This document shows positions 7,294 to 17,076 of a stretch of DNA of 64,000 bases, piece by piece. This DNA comes from Aliishimia sp965656085 (lineage in GTDB: Bacteria > Pseudomonadota > Alphaproteobacteria > Rhodobacterales > Rhodobacteraceae). The DNA lies in NCBI GenBank assembly GCA_965656085.1, contig CBFHJA010000012.1, forward strand, positions 1-64,000, in the 5' to 3' direction. Under the pieces are notes generated by a model. That model had not been told where the DNA came from, did not search any database, and was given only the letters and a program-made list of their open reading frames with translations. Within the stretch, counting starts at the first letter, position 1. Every line of letters starts with the position of its first letter. Position numbers and translations under genes: made by a program.

Positions 7294-10200
7294 ATGAGCA
7301 CAATCATCACACAGGTCGATGGGTCGTCAGACCTCACTGGAACGCCGGACGACGATATCATCATCGCTCAGCATCTGACCGGCACGGGCGTGCCCGACCC
7401 GCAGGTCTTGTCGGGCGGGGATGGCGATGACGTGATCTTCGGGGATCATGACGAGCTTTTCGTCGTCGATGGCACCACGGGCATCGACAGCATCGCCAAC
7501 GCGCTGAATATCGACGACTTCCAGCGTTGGGGTCAGCGCGAAAACCCCGATGTGGAGACTGCGACGTCGGTTCCTTACACCTCCGTCGCCGCGATCGGTG
7601 CGGGCGAATTGCAGGTCTTTTCGGTGTTTGTCGGCGCGGGCGAAACCCTTACGGTGGATCTCGACTATGGATTTACCGACCAAAGCGGCTCAGAAGACCT
7701 GAGTATTGACATCTTGGATGGTTCGGGCAATGCCTTGACGTTCAGCGACCGCGACCTCGATATGCTTGGCGCTTTCGGATCAGAAGAAGCGGCCGGAAAT
7801 GATCCCTTCGTGGAATTCACGAACACGACAGGCTCCGGGCAGACGTTTTTTATCCGGATCTCAGAAACGGACATTTTGACCTCCGTGCCAGCAGGCGCCA
7901 GCTACATGCTCAACGTGTCGGTTACGGGCCATGCGTTCGACAATTCCGATGTGTTCGGCAATGACGACATCAGCGGCGGCGCGGGCGACGATGTGCTCTA
8001 CGGCGCGGAAGGCGATGACATCCTCGACGGCGGCAACGGCAACGATGTGCTGCGTGGCGGTTCGGGCAATGATGTGCTGCGCGACACAACGACCGGCGCT
8101 GTCGGGTCGGGGGTGTCTGACGACATTCTCGACGGCGGCGCGGGCGACGACATCCTTGAAGGCAATCTGGGCGCTGACCAGTTCATCGGCGGTACAGGCA
8201 CGGACACGCTCCAGATCGCTGGATCAATCGTGAATTCCTTCGCTTTCAACATCGATCTCGAAGCTGGAACGGACACGTTCGGCAACACCTATTCCGGGAT
8301 CGAAAACGTCAACGGTGGCGCGGGCAATGACACCATCATAGGCGATGCCAGCAACAACGTCATCGAAGGTGGCGCGGGCGGTGATGTCCTCGACGGCGGC
8401 GCGGGCATCGACACGCTGAGCTATGCCAGTTCGAGTGCCGGCGTAAACATTCGGCTTTCCGCGAACGATGCATTCAATGGCGATGCCAATGGCGATGCGA
8501 TCAGCAATTTCGAGAACCTGACGGGCTCAGCTTTCGATGACACCCTGACCGGGGATTCCGGCGACAACATTATTCGCGGTGGCGCGGGGAACGATCGTCT
8601 CAAAGGCTTTGACGCAGGGGAAGATCAGCTCTTCGGCGAGGCGGGCGATGATACGCTGAATATGGACAATCCCTTCAGTGTTGGCCCCGGAGACGTGTTC
8701 AATGGGGGCGCGGGCATCGACACGCTGACCACGAACTTTACCCGTGAAGGCACATACGATCTGCGCGACAGTGTTGTCGAACAGATCGAGATTTTGCAAT
8801 TTGAACGCGATGATAGTGGCGCTGTCACGACGATACAGCTCACGGCAGATCAGTTCGTGACATCCGGCATAACGACGGTGAATGACCTTGGGGAAGAGCC
8901 TGATTTTTTCACGAATGAACCCACGATCCGCGATGCAATCGTGGAGATCTTCATGTCGGGCCGGATCGGCCTCGACCTCGGCGGTTTGAGCTTTACCGGA
9001 GCCTTCGGGGACTTCGGCGACGACCGGATCATCGTGCAGGGCGATGCAGGCTTCAACGATATCATCGGCTCGACCCGGAGCGACACCATCTCTGGCGCGG
9101 GGGGGTTTGACCAGATCGAAGGCGGGGCGGGCGCGGACATTCTCGATGGCGGCGCAGATCAGGACATCCTCAGCTATGCCAATTCCAGCGCAGGTGTGAT
9201 CGTGAACCTCGCCAGCGGGTTTACACTGGGTGGAGACGCGGACGGCGATGTGATCTCGAACTTCGAAGACCTGCTCGGCTCGGGCTTTGATGACATTCTC
9301 ACTGGCGACGCGTTGGACAACGTCATCAACGGTCTCGGCGGAAACGACATTCTCAATGGCGGCGCTGGCCTCGATCAACTGGTCGGCGGTGACGGCGATG
9401 ACACGCTGCTGCTCGGCGCAACGGCGTCCGACCTGCAGAGCGGTGAAGTCTTCTTGGGCAATCTCGGCATCGACACGCTCGTGGCCAGTTCGGTCGGCAC
9501 CGGGGCGGAGCGCAGCTACGACATGCGGGGCAGCACATTCCTCGGCATCGAGCGCCTGCTCTTCTCCACGTTCACGACCGCCACCGGCGATCTGAATGTC
9601 TCCGCGAACGTCGCCCAACTTCTCGGAGCCGGCGTGAGCGAGATCGGCGTCGAGCAACGCTTTGGCACGGACAGCTTCAATGTCGAGTTCTTCATGGACG
9701 CCGAGACCACGTTGGATCTCTCCGGTTATGGCTTCAACGGCGGATTTGGCACGGTGGTCGGCGACCGCCTGACGGTGTTCGGGGACGGCGACGCAGAGAC
9801 CATCACCGGCTCTTCCGTCACCGACAATATCTTCGGCGACGGGGGCGACGACACAATCGAAGGCGGCGCAGGTCCTGACTTCCTCGACGGCGGCGACGGG
9901 ACGGACACGCTGAGCTATGACAGCTCCGATGCGGCTGTGGCAATCAACCTTGAAGCAAGCCTTGCGTTGGGTGGCCATGCAGCGGGCGACACAATCTCGA
10001 ACTTCGAGAATGTCACCGGCTCAGACTTTGGCGACAACCTGATCGGCGACAGCGGCGGCAACATTCTGATCGGCGGCGCTGGCGATGACGGTCTGCGCGG
10101 CCTTGGCGGACTCGACGAGTTCTACGGCGGTGAAGGGGATGACACCCTGTTTTCCGGCAACATCCCCGCGCATGTGGTCCCGGGCGAGGTCTATGATGGC

Positions 10201-12090
10201 GGTGCCGGGGTCGACAGCCTCGTCGTGGAAAACCAGTCCAGCACCGACTTCACCGTTGATCTGCGCGGCGCGATCCTGAGCGATGTCGAACGTCTCGGCT
10301 TCATCAGCCCAAGCTTCAACCCCGGCTTCCACGAAGCGCAATTGACCGTCGCCCAAGCGGTGTTGTCTGGTCTCCAGACCATCGGCGTGGATCTACGTGC
10401 CACTGCAACGGATCAGTTCAACGTCGAATTCTTCATGGATGCGGCCACCGCTGTGGACCTGTCCGGGATCACCTTTGACGGCGGCTATGGCACCAGCGCG
10501 GGCGATACGGTGACGATCACCGGGGATGCGGATAGCGAAACCATCACCGGCACGTCGATCCGGGATCTCATCGACGGGGGCGCTGGCGACGACATCATCG
10601 AAGGCGGCGCCGGAGACGACCTTCTGTCCGATGGCGACGGGGCCGACACCGTGCGTGGCGGGGCGGGCGACGATCTGTTCATCCTCCGGACGGCCAGCGG
10701 CGATTTCTCGGATGTCGGCGACAGTTTCGATGGCGGCACCGGTACCGACAGTTTGATCTGGAGCGGAACCTATGGCGCTGCGGTAAACTTCGACATGGCC
10801 ACGGGCGTTTTCGAGCGTGTCGGCGGTCTGACGACAACGGCTGAGAATTTCGAGAATTTCGAAGCGACGCAGATGTCCGCCTTCGGCCTCGATACCTTCA
10901 ACATTCAGGGCACCTCCGGGGACAACACGATCTTCGGCGGCCGCCGGGACGACATCATCGAAGGCCTCGACGGCGCGGATACGCTCGTTGGCTTCACCGG
11001 CAATGACACGGTGAGCTATGCCAGCTCCGATGCGGGCGTCACGGTCGATCTCGCCACCAACTCCGCCAGTGGCGGTCATGCCACGGGCGACACGATCTCC
11101 AATTTCGACAACATCACCGGCTCGGGCTTCGGCGACACCCTGACGGGCGACGGCGGAAACAACGTCCTGAGCGGCGGCGGCGGGAACGATCTGTTCTTCG
11201 GCGGGGCCGGGGACGACACGTTCGACGGCGGGGCGGGCAGCGACACGGTCAGCTACGACGGCGTGGGCGGGCGCGTTGCGGTGTTCCTGACACGCTCCGC
11301 CGATGTGCTCGGCGGGCAAGGCGTCGACAGTTTCGTCAGCATCGAGAACCTCATCGGCACCTCCTTCAGCGACCGGCTCGTGGGCAACGGCGCCGACAAC
11401 CACCTCATCGGCGGCGGCGGCAATGACGTCATCATCGGGCAGGCCGGCGACGACACGATCGAAGGCGGCAACGGCTGGGACACGCTCACCGGATCGGGCG
11501 GCAACGACACGATCCTCGGCGGCTTCGGCAATGACTTCATCGAAGGGCTCGGCGGCGAAGATATCCTTGATGGCGAGGGCGGCGACGATGTGATCGAGGG
11601 TGGGCTCGGCTTCGACGAGATCTACGGCGGCGCGGGCAATGACGTGATCACCGGCTCCTTCGGCGAGGACTTCATCGACGGCTCGTTCGGCGATGACGAG
11701 CTGCGCGCGGATGGCTCGGCGGACGTGGTGTATGGCGGCAGCGGCAACGACCTGATCGTCGGCGGCAACGGCACCGACCGGCTCTGGGGCGGGGCCGGCA
11801 ACGACGTGCTGTTCGGCGGGTTCAGCTTCCTTGACGGCGACGGGCTGCGCGACGAGTTCGTGTTCAAGTCCTTCGCCAATCTGGGCGGCGGCTTCGATAT
11901 CATCCGCGAGTTCGACGACGATATCGACAAGCTCGACCTGAGCGAGAGCGGCTACACGGCGGCGCAGGATGTGATCGACGATGCGTATGAGGTGGGCGCA
12001 AATCTGTTCATCGATTTCGACTTCGGCGGCCTCTTGCGCATCGACGACATGACGAAGGCCCAGCTCGACGCGGGTGATTTCATCTTCTGA
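7294..12090 (+). CDS. large RTX (hemolysin-type calcium-binding repeat) secreted protein
   Basis: A 1598-aa acidic protein dominated by GGxGxDxxx nonapeptide repeats such as GGAGDDVLYGAEGDDILDGG. These bind calcium and mark proteins exported in one step by type I secretion. No signal peptide is present. Residues about 90-210 look like a PPC-type beta-sandwich (FSVFVGAGETLTVDLDYG). From about residue 460 to 1200 there are three tandem composite modules of about 247 residues, each with a FNVEFFMDA-like segment (divergent in the first), a D/E-I-x-G stretch, an RTX block, LSYxxS and ISNFEN. The last ~90 residues (FKSFANLGGGFDIIREF to LDAGDFIF) resemble a type I secretion C-terminus. GGAG ribosome site precedes ATG. 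No ABC/MFP transporter gene is in the window. Function after export is unknown; adhesin or surface-layer roles are plausible. Confidence 0.9.
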   Translation: MSTIITQVDGSSDLTGTPDDDIIIAQHLTGTGVPDPQVLSGGDGDDVIFGDHDELFVVDGTTGIDSIANALNIDDFQRWGQRENPDVETATSVPYTSVAAIGAGELQVFSVFVGAGETLTVDLDYGFTDQSGSEDLSIDILDGSGNALTFSDRDLDMLGAFGSEEAAGNDPFVEFTNTTGSGQTFFIRISETDILTSVPAGASYMLNVSVTGHAFDNSDVFGNDDISGGAGDDVLYGAEGDDILDGGNGNDVLRGGSGNDVLRDTTTGAVGSGVSDDILDGGAGDDILEGNLGADQFIGGTGTDTLQIAGSIVNSFAFNIDLEAGTDTFGNTYSGIENVNGGAGNDTIIGDASNNVIEGGAGGDVLDGGAGIDTLSYASSSAGVNIRLSANDAFNGDANGDAISNFENLTGSAFDDTLTGDSGDNIIRGGAGNDRLKGFDAGEDQLFGEAGDDTLNMDNPFSVGPGDVFNGGAGIDTLTTNFTREGTYDLRDSVVEQIEILQFERDDSGAVTTIQLTADQFVTSGITTVNDLGEEPDFFTNEPTIRDAIVEIFMSGRIGLDLGGLSFTGAFGDFGDDRIIVQGDAGFNDIIGSTRSDTISGAGGFDQIEGGAGADILDGGADQDILSYANSSAGVIVNLASGFTLGGDADGDVISNFEDLLGSGFDDILTGDALDNVINGLGGNDILNGGAGLDQLVGGDGDDTLLLGATASDLQSGEVFLGNLGIDTLVASSVGTGAERSYDMRGSTFLGIERLLFSTFTTATGDLNVSANVAQLLGAGVSEIGVEQRFGTDSFNVEFFMDAETTLDLSGYGFNGGFGTVVGDRLTVFGDGDAETITGSSVTDNIFGDGGDDTIEGGAGPDFLDGGDGTDTLSYDSSDAAVAINLEASLALGGHAAGDTISNFENVTGSDFGDNLIGDSGGNILIGGAGDDGLRGLGGLDEFYGGEGDDTLFSGNIPAHVVPGEVYDGGAGVDSLVVENQSSTDFTVDLRGAILSDVERLGFISPSFNPGFHEAQLTVAQAVLSGLQTIGVDLRATATDQFNVEFFMDAATAVDLSGITFDGGYGTSAGDTVTITGDADSETITGTSIRDLIDGGAGDDIIEGGAGDDLLSDGDGADTVRGGAGDDLFILRTASGDFSDVGDSFDGGTGTDSLIWSGTYGAAVNFDMATGVFERVGGLTTTAENFENFEATQMSAFGLDTFNIQGTSGDNTIFGGRRDDIIEGLDGADTLVGFTGNDTVSYASSDAGVTVDLATNSASGGHATGDTISNFDNITGSGFGDTLTGDGGNNVLSGGGGNDLFFGGAGDDTFDGGAGSDTVSYDGVGGRVAVFLTRSADVLGGQGVDSFVSIENLIGTSFSDRLVGNGADNHLIGGGGNDVIIGQAGDDTIEGGNGWDTLTGSGGNDTILGGFGNDFIEGLGGEDILDGEGGDDVIEGGLGFDEIYGGAGNDVITGSFGEDFIDGSFGDDELRADGSADVVYGGSGNDLIVGGNGTDRLWGGAGNDVLFGGFSFLDGDGLRDEFVFKSFANLGGGFDIIREFDDDIDKLDLSESGYTAAQDVIDDAYEVGANLFIDFDFGGLLRIDDMTKAQLDAGDFIF

Positions 12091-12388
12091 GCCGCGGTCC
12101 GGTCTCGTGTGGGTCGGGAAGGTCTGGTTATGTAGCGTTCCTTGGCAAGTGCCCTCAGATGTGCATTCCGGCAAGGGACCACATTATCGGGGTCCGTGTA
12201 CGTCTGATACCTCTTGCTTGTGCTGCAACGGCGCGTCACAGTTCGCGTGTCGGAATTGGTGGCGATTTTCGGACAGGTGCCTTGCGACAACCTTGCGGCG
12301 GCCCTCTGGGTATACGGTATATTAACCTTGGATGCGTTAAGGCCTGTCACGGGCACGGCCGCCCACAAAGGCAATCTGCGGGACAAGC
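12091..12388. other. intergenic region between the two RTX genes
   Basis: Nearly 300 bp without a credible gene. It is slightly more AT-rich at its 3' end, where a GTATACGGTATATTAACC stretch (about 12310-12327) precedes the sulfatase gene and could be part of a promoter. I see no strong intrinsic terminator after the first RTX gene, so read-through into the second is possible. Confidence 0.5.
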
Positions 12389-15300
12389 ATGACCAATCTG
12401 CTTTTTGTAACGATCGACGATCTGTTCAGTCTTTCTGCATGGCCACTCTATCGGGACATTGCGGTTACGCCAAATCTCGACCGTTTCCTCGCACAAAACA
12501 CCGCGTTCGATTCAGCCTTTGCCGATGTTGCCATCTGCAACCCGTCGCGAGCAGCGATGCTTACCGGACAGACACCATGGGAGACCGGGGTGATCAGCAA
12601 TGCGCAGGATCTGTCACAGCATGTGAACCTTGCCACCGAGACGCTACCTGGGATCCTGAAGGGAGCAGGCTTCACAACCGCTCTGGGCGGGAAAGTCTAC
12701 CATACCCTTGCGCAGGAAGTGGCGGATCAGGTGTCGGATGTGCGACTGCCATCCGATGGTCTGCGCAACGCCCCTGCCACGATGAACCTGCCCTCTGTAC
12801 AGGACCTCGAATATGGCTCAACTGATGCGTCGCTGAGCGATGACACGCTTGCCGACAGCGTGGGCGCGTTCTTGGCGGACTATGACCGGGATACGCCGTT
12901 TGCCATGTTTGCCGGCATCTACCGTCCGCATGCAGACTGGATCATTCCGCAGGAGTTTCTTGAGCTCTATGCCGATATTGAGGTTCCTTTGCCTGATTTC
13001 ATCGACACCGCGGATCGGGCGATGTTCTTGTCGATGGTCACCGCGAATTTTCACGCGGACGTGCTGGCAGCGGATGCCTGGGAGCCCTTGGTTCGCCATT
13101 ATCTCGCCAGCGTGAGCTATGCAGATGCCAAGCTGGGCGAGATGCTTGCGCATCTCGAGGCCAGCGACCATGGCGATGATACGGTGGTGGTCGTGGTGTC
13201 CGATCATGGCTATCACCTGGGCGAAGGCCGTCTGTGGCACAAATACACGACCTATGAACAGGCGGCGCGGGCGCCGCTGGGCATCGCAGTGCCGGGTACA
13301 GAGGCGCAAATCATCGACGCGCCCGTGAACCTGTCGTCGCTCCCCGCAACGGTGCTCGAACTCCTTGGACTGCCCGAAAACCCGGCGATGCAACCGTCAT
13401 TGGCGCAGGCGATCACGGGCACGGACACGCTCGAGGATGCCCAAGCTGTCACATGGGTGAACGGCTCGATTTCCCTGCGCACCGAAGACTATCGCTACAC
13501 GCTGTATGAAAACGGGGAGCAGGAGCTTTTCGCCGTCGACGCGGATGTCATGAACCTCGTCAATCTTGCTGACGACCGGCCCGATCTCGTTCAGGACCTG
13601 CGCGCCCGCGCCGAAGCCGAGATCGGTCCGGATTTGCGGATCAATCCGGATACGGCGCAATCGGGCGGTCCAGAAGACACCATCTATTACTTGGGCGATG
13701 GACTGGTGGAGATCAGCGACTCCGGCGGGATCGACACGGTCTATGTGGCACAGGAATACTCGCTGCCGGAGGGACTCGAAAACCTGCTTGCAGAGCAATA
13801 CGCACCGGGTCTCACCCTGAATGGCAACGATGCCGACAACCGGATTTCCGGTACGTTCCGCAACGATCTGCTGCGTGGGGGTGCGGGTGACGATAGGTTG
13901 TTCGGCTATCTTGGGCAGGACAACATGATAGGCGGGTCCGGCGACGACATGCTCGACGGCGGGCCAGCAGCGGATGTGCTGGCGGGGCATGGGGGCAATG
14001 ACACGCTTTACGGCGCGTTCGGGGATGACCAACTCTTCGGAAACACCGGCAATGACCGCCTGTTTGGCGGCCCCGGCCTCGATACGCTGGATGGCGGCGC
14101 GGGAGACGACCTGCTGGATGCTGCGTTCGGCAACGATGTGCTTTCCGGTGCGCAGGGCAACGACACGCTTGTGGGTGGTGGCGGCTGGGATACGCTGGAT
14201 GGCGGCGAGGGCGTCGACACGGCGGTGTTCGAAGGCTTGGCGCGCGACTACCGGTTGTTTTCGGGGAGATTCGAGGACTTCCGTGTCACAGGGCATGGGG
14301 ACCGGGATCGGTTGCTTGGCATCGAACGTCTGCGCTTCGACGACCGCGAGATGAGTACCGAGGCGTTCTTCACCTATTCGCGCACGGGACAACTGGTTCC
14401 GCTCGCTCCCACGGATATCGCGTTATCGTCGGTGCGCGTGACGGAGCATTCCGATGCGGGAACACAGGTTGGCACGGTCTGGGTGAGCGACCCCGACACG
14501 CTTGCAGGGCATAGCCTGTCCGTGATCGGCGGCACGCAGGGTCTCTTCGCGGTACAAGACGGGCGACTTGTGATCGCGCAGGGTGCGCGGCTGGACTATG
14601 AAACGGCCCCGGTGCACAACGTGACGTTGCGTGCGCGCGATCCAGACGGGCTCGCTATTGATCGCAGCTTCACCATCTTCGTGGACGACAGGCCGGAACT
14701 CGAAATCGTCGCTGTCGCCGATGAAACCCTGCAGATCACAAACGACGTTGAAATCTTCGTGCTCGGCGCGGGCGCCAGCACCGTGCGGGGAAGCCTCGCC
14801 GCGCTGTCGGGGGATCTGATCGCCGATTTCGGCGAAGACGACCGCATCGTGATCACCGGCATGCAACTCGACCGGGCGTCGATCACGGCCAGTTTCAGCC
14901 CGTCGCGGCTGAGTGTCGATGTGGATGGCGATGGTTTTGAAGACGGCGCCTTCGGCCTTTCTGGCGATCTTGCTCACGGCGATGTCATGGTGGTTTACGA
15001 GGCCGGCGACACGGTATTGACCTTCGAGCGCTTTCTTCCGTCCCTGCGCGAGGGCGTTTCCATTGCGCCGGGCATGGCGAACGGAATCGCCAATATGCCC
15101 TTTCTGACGGGCGATGGTGTAACCGGCTTTGAAGTCACGCTCGACAGGGCGCGCTCAGGCTCGGCATTCGAGAACGCACTCGGGGTTTATGAAGTCACGC
15201 CCTCCGGTGAGATCACCGATGTGCGTCTGCTCTTTACTAATACCAGCGCGGCAAGTGCGGCGGCGGTGCGGGTGACCGATGTCGAGGACGGCCATATGCT

Positions 15301-15625
15301 GGGCTTCTTTCTGGTACCGGATGCAGCCGACTTGGCATCCAGCCTTGCGCAGACAGATGTGTTCGACTTCGTGTCATTGAGCGGCGCACAATCCCGGATC
15401 GACGATCCAGTGGAGGCGCTGCTGACAATCAATGGCGCAGTCGCCGACGTACTCGCATTCCACGCCGTGTCTGAGGATCTGAATCGCGACGGATTGCAGC
15501 ACGCAGTTTCCGGTACGGTTGCAGGCGGAGAGGCGCTCGCGATCGGTTTCGAGGACATGCTGGGTGGCGGGGATGCCGATTATCAGGATGACATCTTCAC
15601 GGTGAGCCGCTTCGATCTCTTGTGA
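12389..15625 (+). CDS. RTX-fused sulfatase (iduronate-2-sulfatase-like) with cadherin-like and DUF4114 domains
   Basis: A 1078-aa multidomain protein. Residues 1 to about 400 are an alkaline phosphatase-fold sulfatase. Metal-ligand pair D10-D11 is in FVTIDDL, the formylglycine-type motif C50-N-P-S-R fits the CxPSR consensus for cytosolic FGE maturation, and VSDHGYHLGEGRLWHKY (D272-H273) resembles iduronate-2-sulfatases. Residues about 477-610 are RTX repeats (GGAGDDRLFGYLGQDNMIGG), about 670-770 are cadherin-like (VTEHSDAGTQVGTVWVSDPD), and about 915-1075 are DUF4114-like, ending GFEDMLGGGDADYQDDIF. There is no signal peptide, so type I secretion is expected. It probably desulfates an extracellular sulfated polysaccharide; the substrate is inferred only at family level. 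It follows the other RTX gene on the same strand. Confidence 0.88.
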   Translation: MTNLLFVTIDDLFSLSAWPLYRDIAVTPNLDRFLAQNTAFDSAFADVAICNPSRAAMLTGQTPWETGVISNAQDLSQHVNLATETLPGILKGAGFTTALGGKVYHTLAQEVADQVSDVRLPSDGLRNAPATMNLPSVQDLEYGSTDASLSDDTLADSVGAFLADYDRDTPFAMFAGIYRPHADWIIPQEFLELYADIEVPLPDFIDTADRAMFLSMVTANFHADVLAADAWEPLVRHYLASVSYADAKLGEMLAHLEASDHGDDTVVVVVSDHGYHLGEGRLWHKYTTYEQAARAPLGIAVPGTEAQIIDAPVNLSSLPATVLELLGLPENPAMQPSLAQAITGTDTLEDAQAVTWVNGSISLRTEDYRYTLYENGEQELFAVDADVMNLVNLADDRPDLVQDLRARAEAEIGPDLRINPDTAQSGGPEDTIYYLGDGLVEISDSGGIDTVYVAQEYSLPEGLENLLAEQYAPGLTLNGNDADNRISGTFRNDLLRGGAGDDRLFGYLGQDNMIGGSGDDMLDGGPAADVLAGHGGNDTLYGAFGDDQLFGNTGNDRLFGGPGLDTLDGGAGDDLLDAAFGNDVLSGAQGNDTLVGGGGWDTLDGGEGVDTAVFEGLARDYRLFSGRFEDFRVTGHGDRDRLLGIERLRFDDREMSTEAFFTYSRTGQLVPLAPTDIALSSVRVTEHSDAGTQVGTVWVSDPDTLAGHSLSVIGGTQGLFAVQDGRLVIAQGARLDYETAPVHNVTLRARDPDGLAIDRSFTIFVDDRPELEIVAVADETLQITNDVEIFVLGAGASTVRGSLAALSGDLIADFGEDDRIVITGMQLDRASITASFSPSRLSVDVDGDGFEDGAFGLSGDLAHGDVMVVYEAGDTVLTFERFLPSLREGVSIAPGMANGIANMPFLTGDGVTGFEVTLDRARSGSAFENALGVYEVTPSGEITDVRLLFTNTSAASAAAVRVTDVEDGHMLGFFLVPDAADLASSLAQTDVFDFVSLSGAQSRIDDPVEALLTINGAVADVLAFHAVSEDLNRDGLQHAVSGTVAGGEALAIGFEDMLGGGDADYQDDIFTVSRFDLL

Positions 15626-15715
15626 CGCGAGCAAGAACGGTGTCTTTTAGGGGCAGTGCTGCACAAATGCCTCCGGCGCCCTGTCTTTCGTAACGCCAAG
15701 ACTTGTAGAGAAAAA

Positions 15716-15802
15716 TGGTGGGCGACCCTGGAATCGAACCAGGCGTGGGTCGCCCCGAGGGAGTTACAGTCCCCTGCCACACCTTGCGGCCTGTCGCCCA
15801 CC
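15716..15802 (-). tRNA. tRNA-Tyr (anticodon GTA)
   Basis: An 87-nt class II tRNA. On the minus strand the 7-bp acceptor arm GGTGGGC pairs with GCCCACC, followed by discriminator A. The anticodon loop is CTGTAAC with GTA at 15765-15767. There is a long variable arm, and the T arm is CCTGGTTCGATTCCAGG. CCA is not encoded; the sequence runs into ATTTTTCTC, a likely terminator tail. It lies between the sulfatase gene and rlmB on the opposite strand. Confidence 0.95.
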
Positions 15803-15902
15803 GAGGCCAAGTGCGTTGCACCCGACGTGCCGGCGTGATTACAAGCGCTCCTGACATGCGTCAACCGCAAAAGGGCGGTTTTTTCAAACGGAGTGCGCTG
15901 AC

Positions 15903-16676
15903 ATGAAAAAGCCCAAATGGGTCGTGCAGAAGGAGCAGGCGAAGAAGGCTTCTGCCGCCGAGACCGTGTGGCTCTTCGGGCTGCATGCGGTGCGTGATGC
16001 CCTCATGAACCCGGCGCGCGAAAAGCTCCGGCTGGTGGTGACGCTGAACGCCAAGGCCAAGCTTGAGGACGCGATCGCCGAGGCGGGGATCACGCCCGAG
16101 ATGCAAGATCCGCGCAAGTTTTCAGTCCCGATCGATCCGGTCTCGGTGCATCAAGGCGCGGCACTAGAAGTCAAGCCTCTCGACTGGGGCAAGCTCGACG
16201 ATGTGGTGATCGGCGCCGTCACCCCACGTGTGATCCTGCTCGACCGGGTGACGGACCCGCACAATGTCGGCGCGATCCTGCGCTCCGCAGAGGTCTTAGG
16301 CGCTTCAGCGGTGATCGCGCCGCGCCATGGCTCCGCGCCCGAGACCGGTGCGCTGGCGAAGACCGCTTCGGGCGCGCTGGAGCGCCAGCCCTATCTGCGG
16401 GTCCGCAATCTGGCCGAGACGATCCAATTGCTGCAAGCGATGGGCTTCGAGGTATTGGGGCTCGACGGGCAAGCTGCCGAGACCATCGAGAGCCATTTGC
16501 GGGGCCGCAAGGATCGCCCCGTGGCTCTGGTGCTGGGCGCAGAAGGACCAGGGCTGCGGCAAAAGACCAAGGAAACCTGCGACGCGCTGGTGCGGATTGA
16601 CGCGGCGGGCGGGTTTGGCTCGCTCAATGTCTCCAACGCCGCCGCGCTCGCCCTATATGCCTCACAGGATCATTGA
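15903..16676 (+). CDS. rlmB: 23S rRNA (guanosine-2'-O-)-methyltransferase, TrmH/SpoU family
   Basis: A 257-aa SPOUT methyltransferase. An N-terminal substrate-binding part contains WLFGLHAVRDAL. The catalytic part carries the three family motifs: LDRVTDPHNVGAILRSAE, LVLGAEGPGLR and SLNVSNAAALALY, the last two forming the SAM-binding trefoil knot. It is expected to methylate the 2'-O of a 23S rRNA guanosine (G2251 in E. coli). The lysine-rich start (MKKPKWVVQKEQAKK) is common in alphaproteobacterial copies. The GGAG ribosome site lies 9 bp upstream. The zinc-ribbon gene follows after 12 bp, so they probably share a transcript. Other TrmH-family targets are possible. Confidence 0.9.
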   Translation: MKKPKWVVQKEQAKKASAAETVWLFGLHAVRDALMNPAREKLRLVVTLNAKAKLEDAIAEAGITPEMQDPRKFSVPIDPVSVHQGAALEVKPLDWGKLDDVVIGAVTPRVILLDRVTDPHNVGAILRSAEVLGASAVIAPRHGSAPETGALAKTASGALERQPYLRVRNLAETIQLLQAMGFEVLGLDGQAAETIESHLRGRKDRPVALVLGAEGPGLRQKTKETCDALVRIDAAGGFGSLNVSNAAALALYASQDH

Positions 16677-16688
16677 GGACGAATACCC

Positions 16689-16988
16689 ATGGCGCACCCG
16701 CACAAGATCGCGACCTGCTGTTATTGCGGCACGCGCGCCGCGTTGGTTTTGAAGGGGCGCGAGAGTCATGAGTTATCCTGTTCGAAATGCGGCGCGCCGC
16801 TGCATGATCTGAAGCGTCTGCCCAAGGATCGCAGCGGAGATCGCGAACTGGTCGAGCGCCGCCGACCGGCGATCTCGCACCAGAGGCCGCTCAAGGCCTA
16901 CAAGCCGGTCAAACGCAAGCGCCGCAAGGGTGTGTGGCGCAAGCTGCTTGAAGAGGCCGTCGATCTGGTGGAAGACATCTTTGATTGA
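16689..16988 (+). CDS. zinc-ribbon small protein
   Basis: A 99-aa basic protein. Two CxxC pairs near the N-terminus (CCYCGTRA and CSKCGAPL) form a zinc ribbon; a lysine/arginine-rich middle (KPVKRKRRKGVWRK) and a short acidic tail (EEAVDLVEDIFD) follow. The basic stretch suggests nucleic acid or ribosome contact, but no function is established that I know of. It directly follows rlmB, so a link with rRNA or translation is possible inference. Confidence 0.8.
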   Translation: MAHPHKIATCCYCGTRAALVLKGRESHELSCSKCGAPLHDLKRLPKDRSGDRELVERRRPAISHQRPLKAYKPVKRKRRKGVWRKLLEEAVDLVEDIFD

Positions 16989-17038
16989 GCGCCCATACTC
17001 TGGTCGCGGCGGAATTGCCGGGGTGTAGCGCAAATTCC

Positions 17039-17047
17039 TGTGGATAA
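17039..17047 (-). promoter_or_regulatory. isolated DnaA box (TTATCCACA)
   Basis: A perfect 9-base DnaA consensus box, reading TTATCCACA on the minus strand, lies between the zinc-ribbon gene and the structured region upstream of the terminator. It is single, so it is not an origin. Whether DnaA acts here is unknown. Confidence 0.4.
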
Positions 17048-17076
17048 GCCCGGTTTCGCAGTTCGGCCTTAAAGAC

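Noticed and set aside
8527..12174. Long minus-strand frames (483 and 593 codons) opposite the RTX gene
   Set aside because: They arise from the repeated GC-rich RTX codons; the plus frame has RTX motifs and a ribosome site.
7294..15625. Genomic island or prophage carrying the RTX genes
   Set aside because: No integrase, attachment repeat, transposase or clear base-composition break was found; only the neighbouring tRNA-Tyr would fit such a model.
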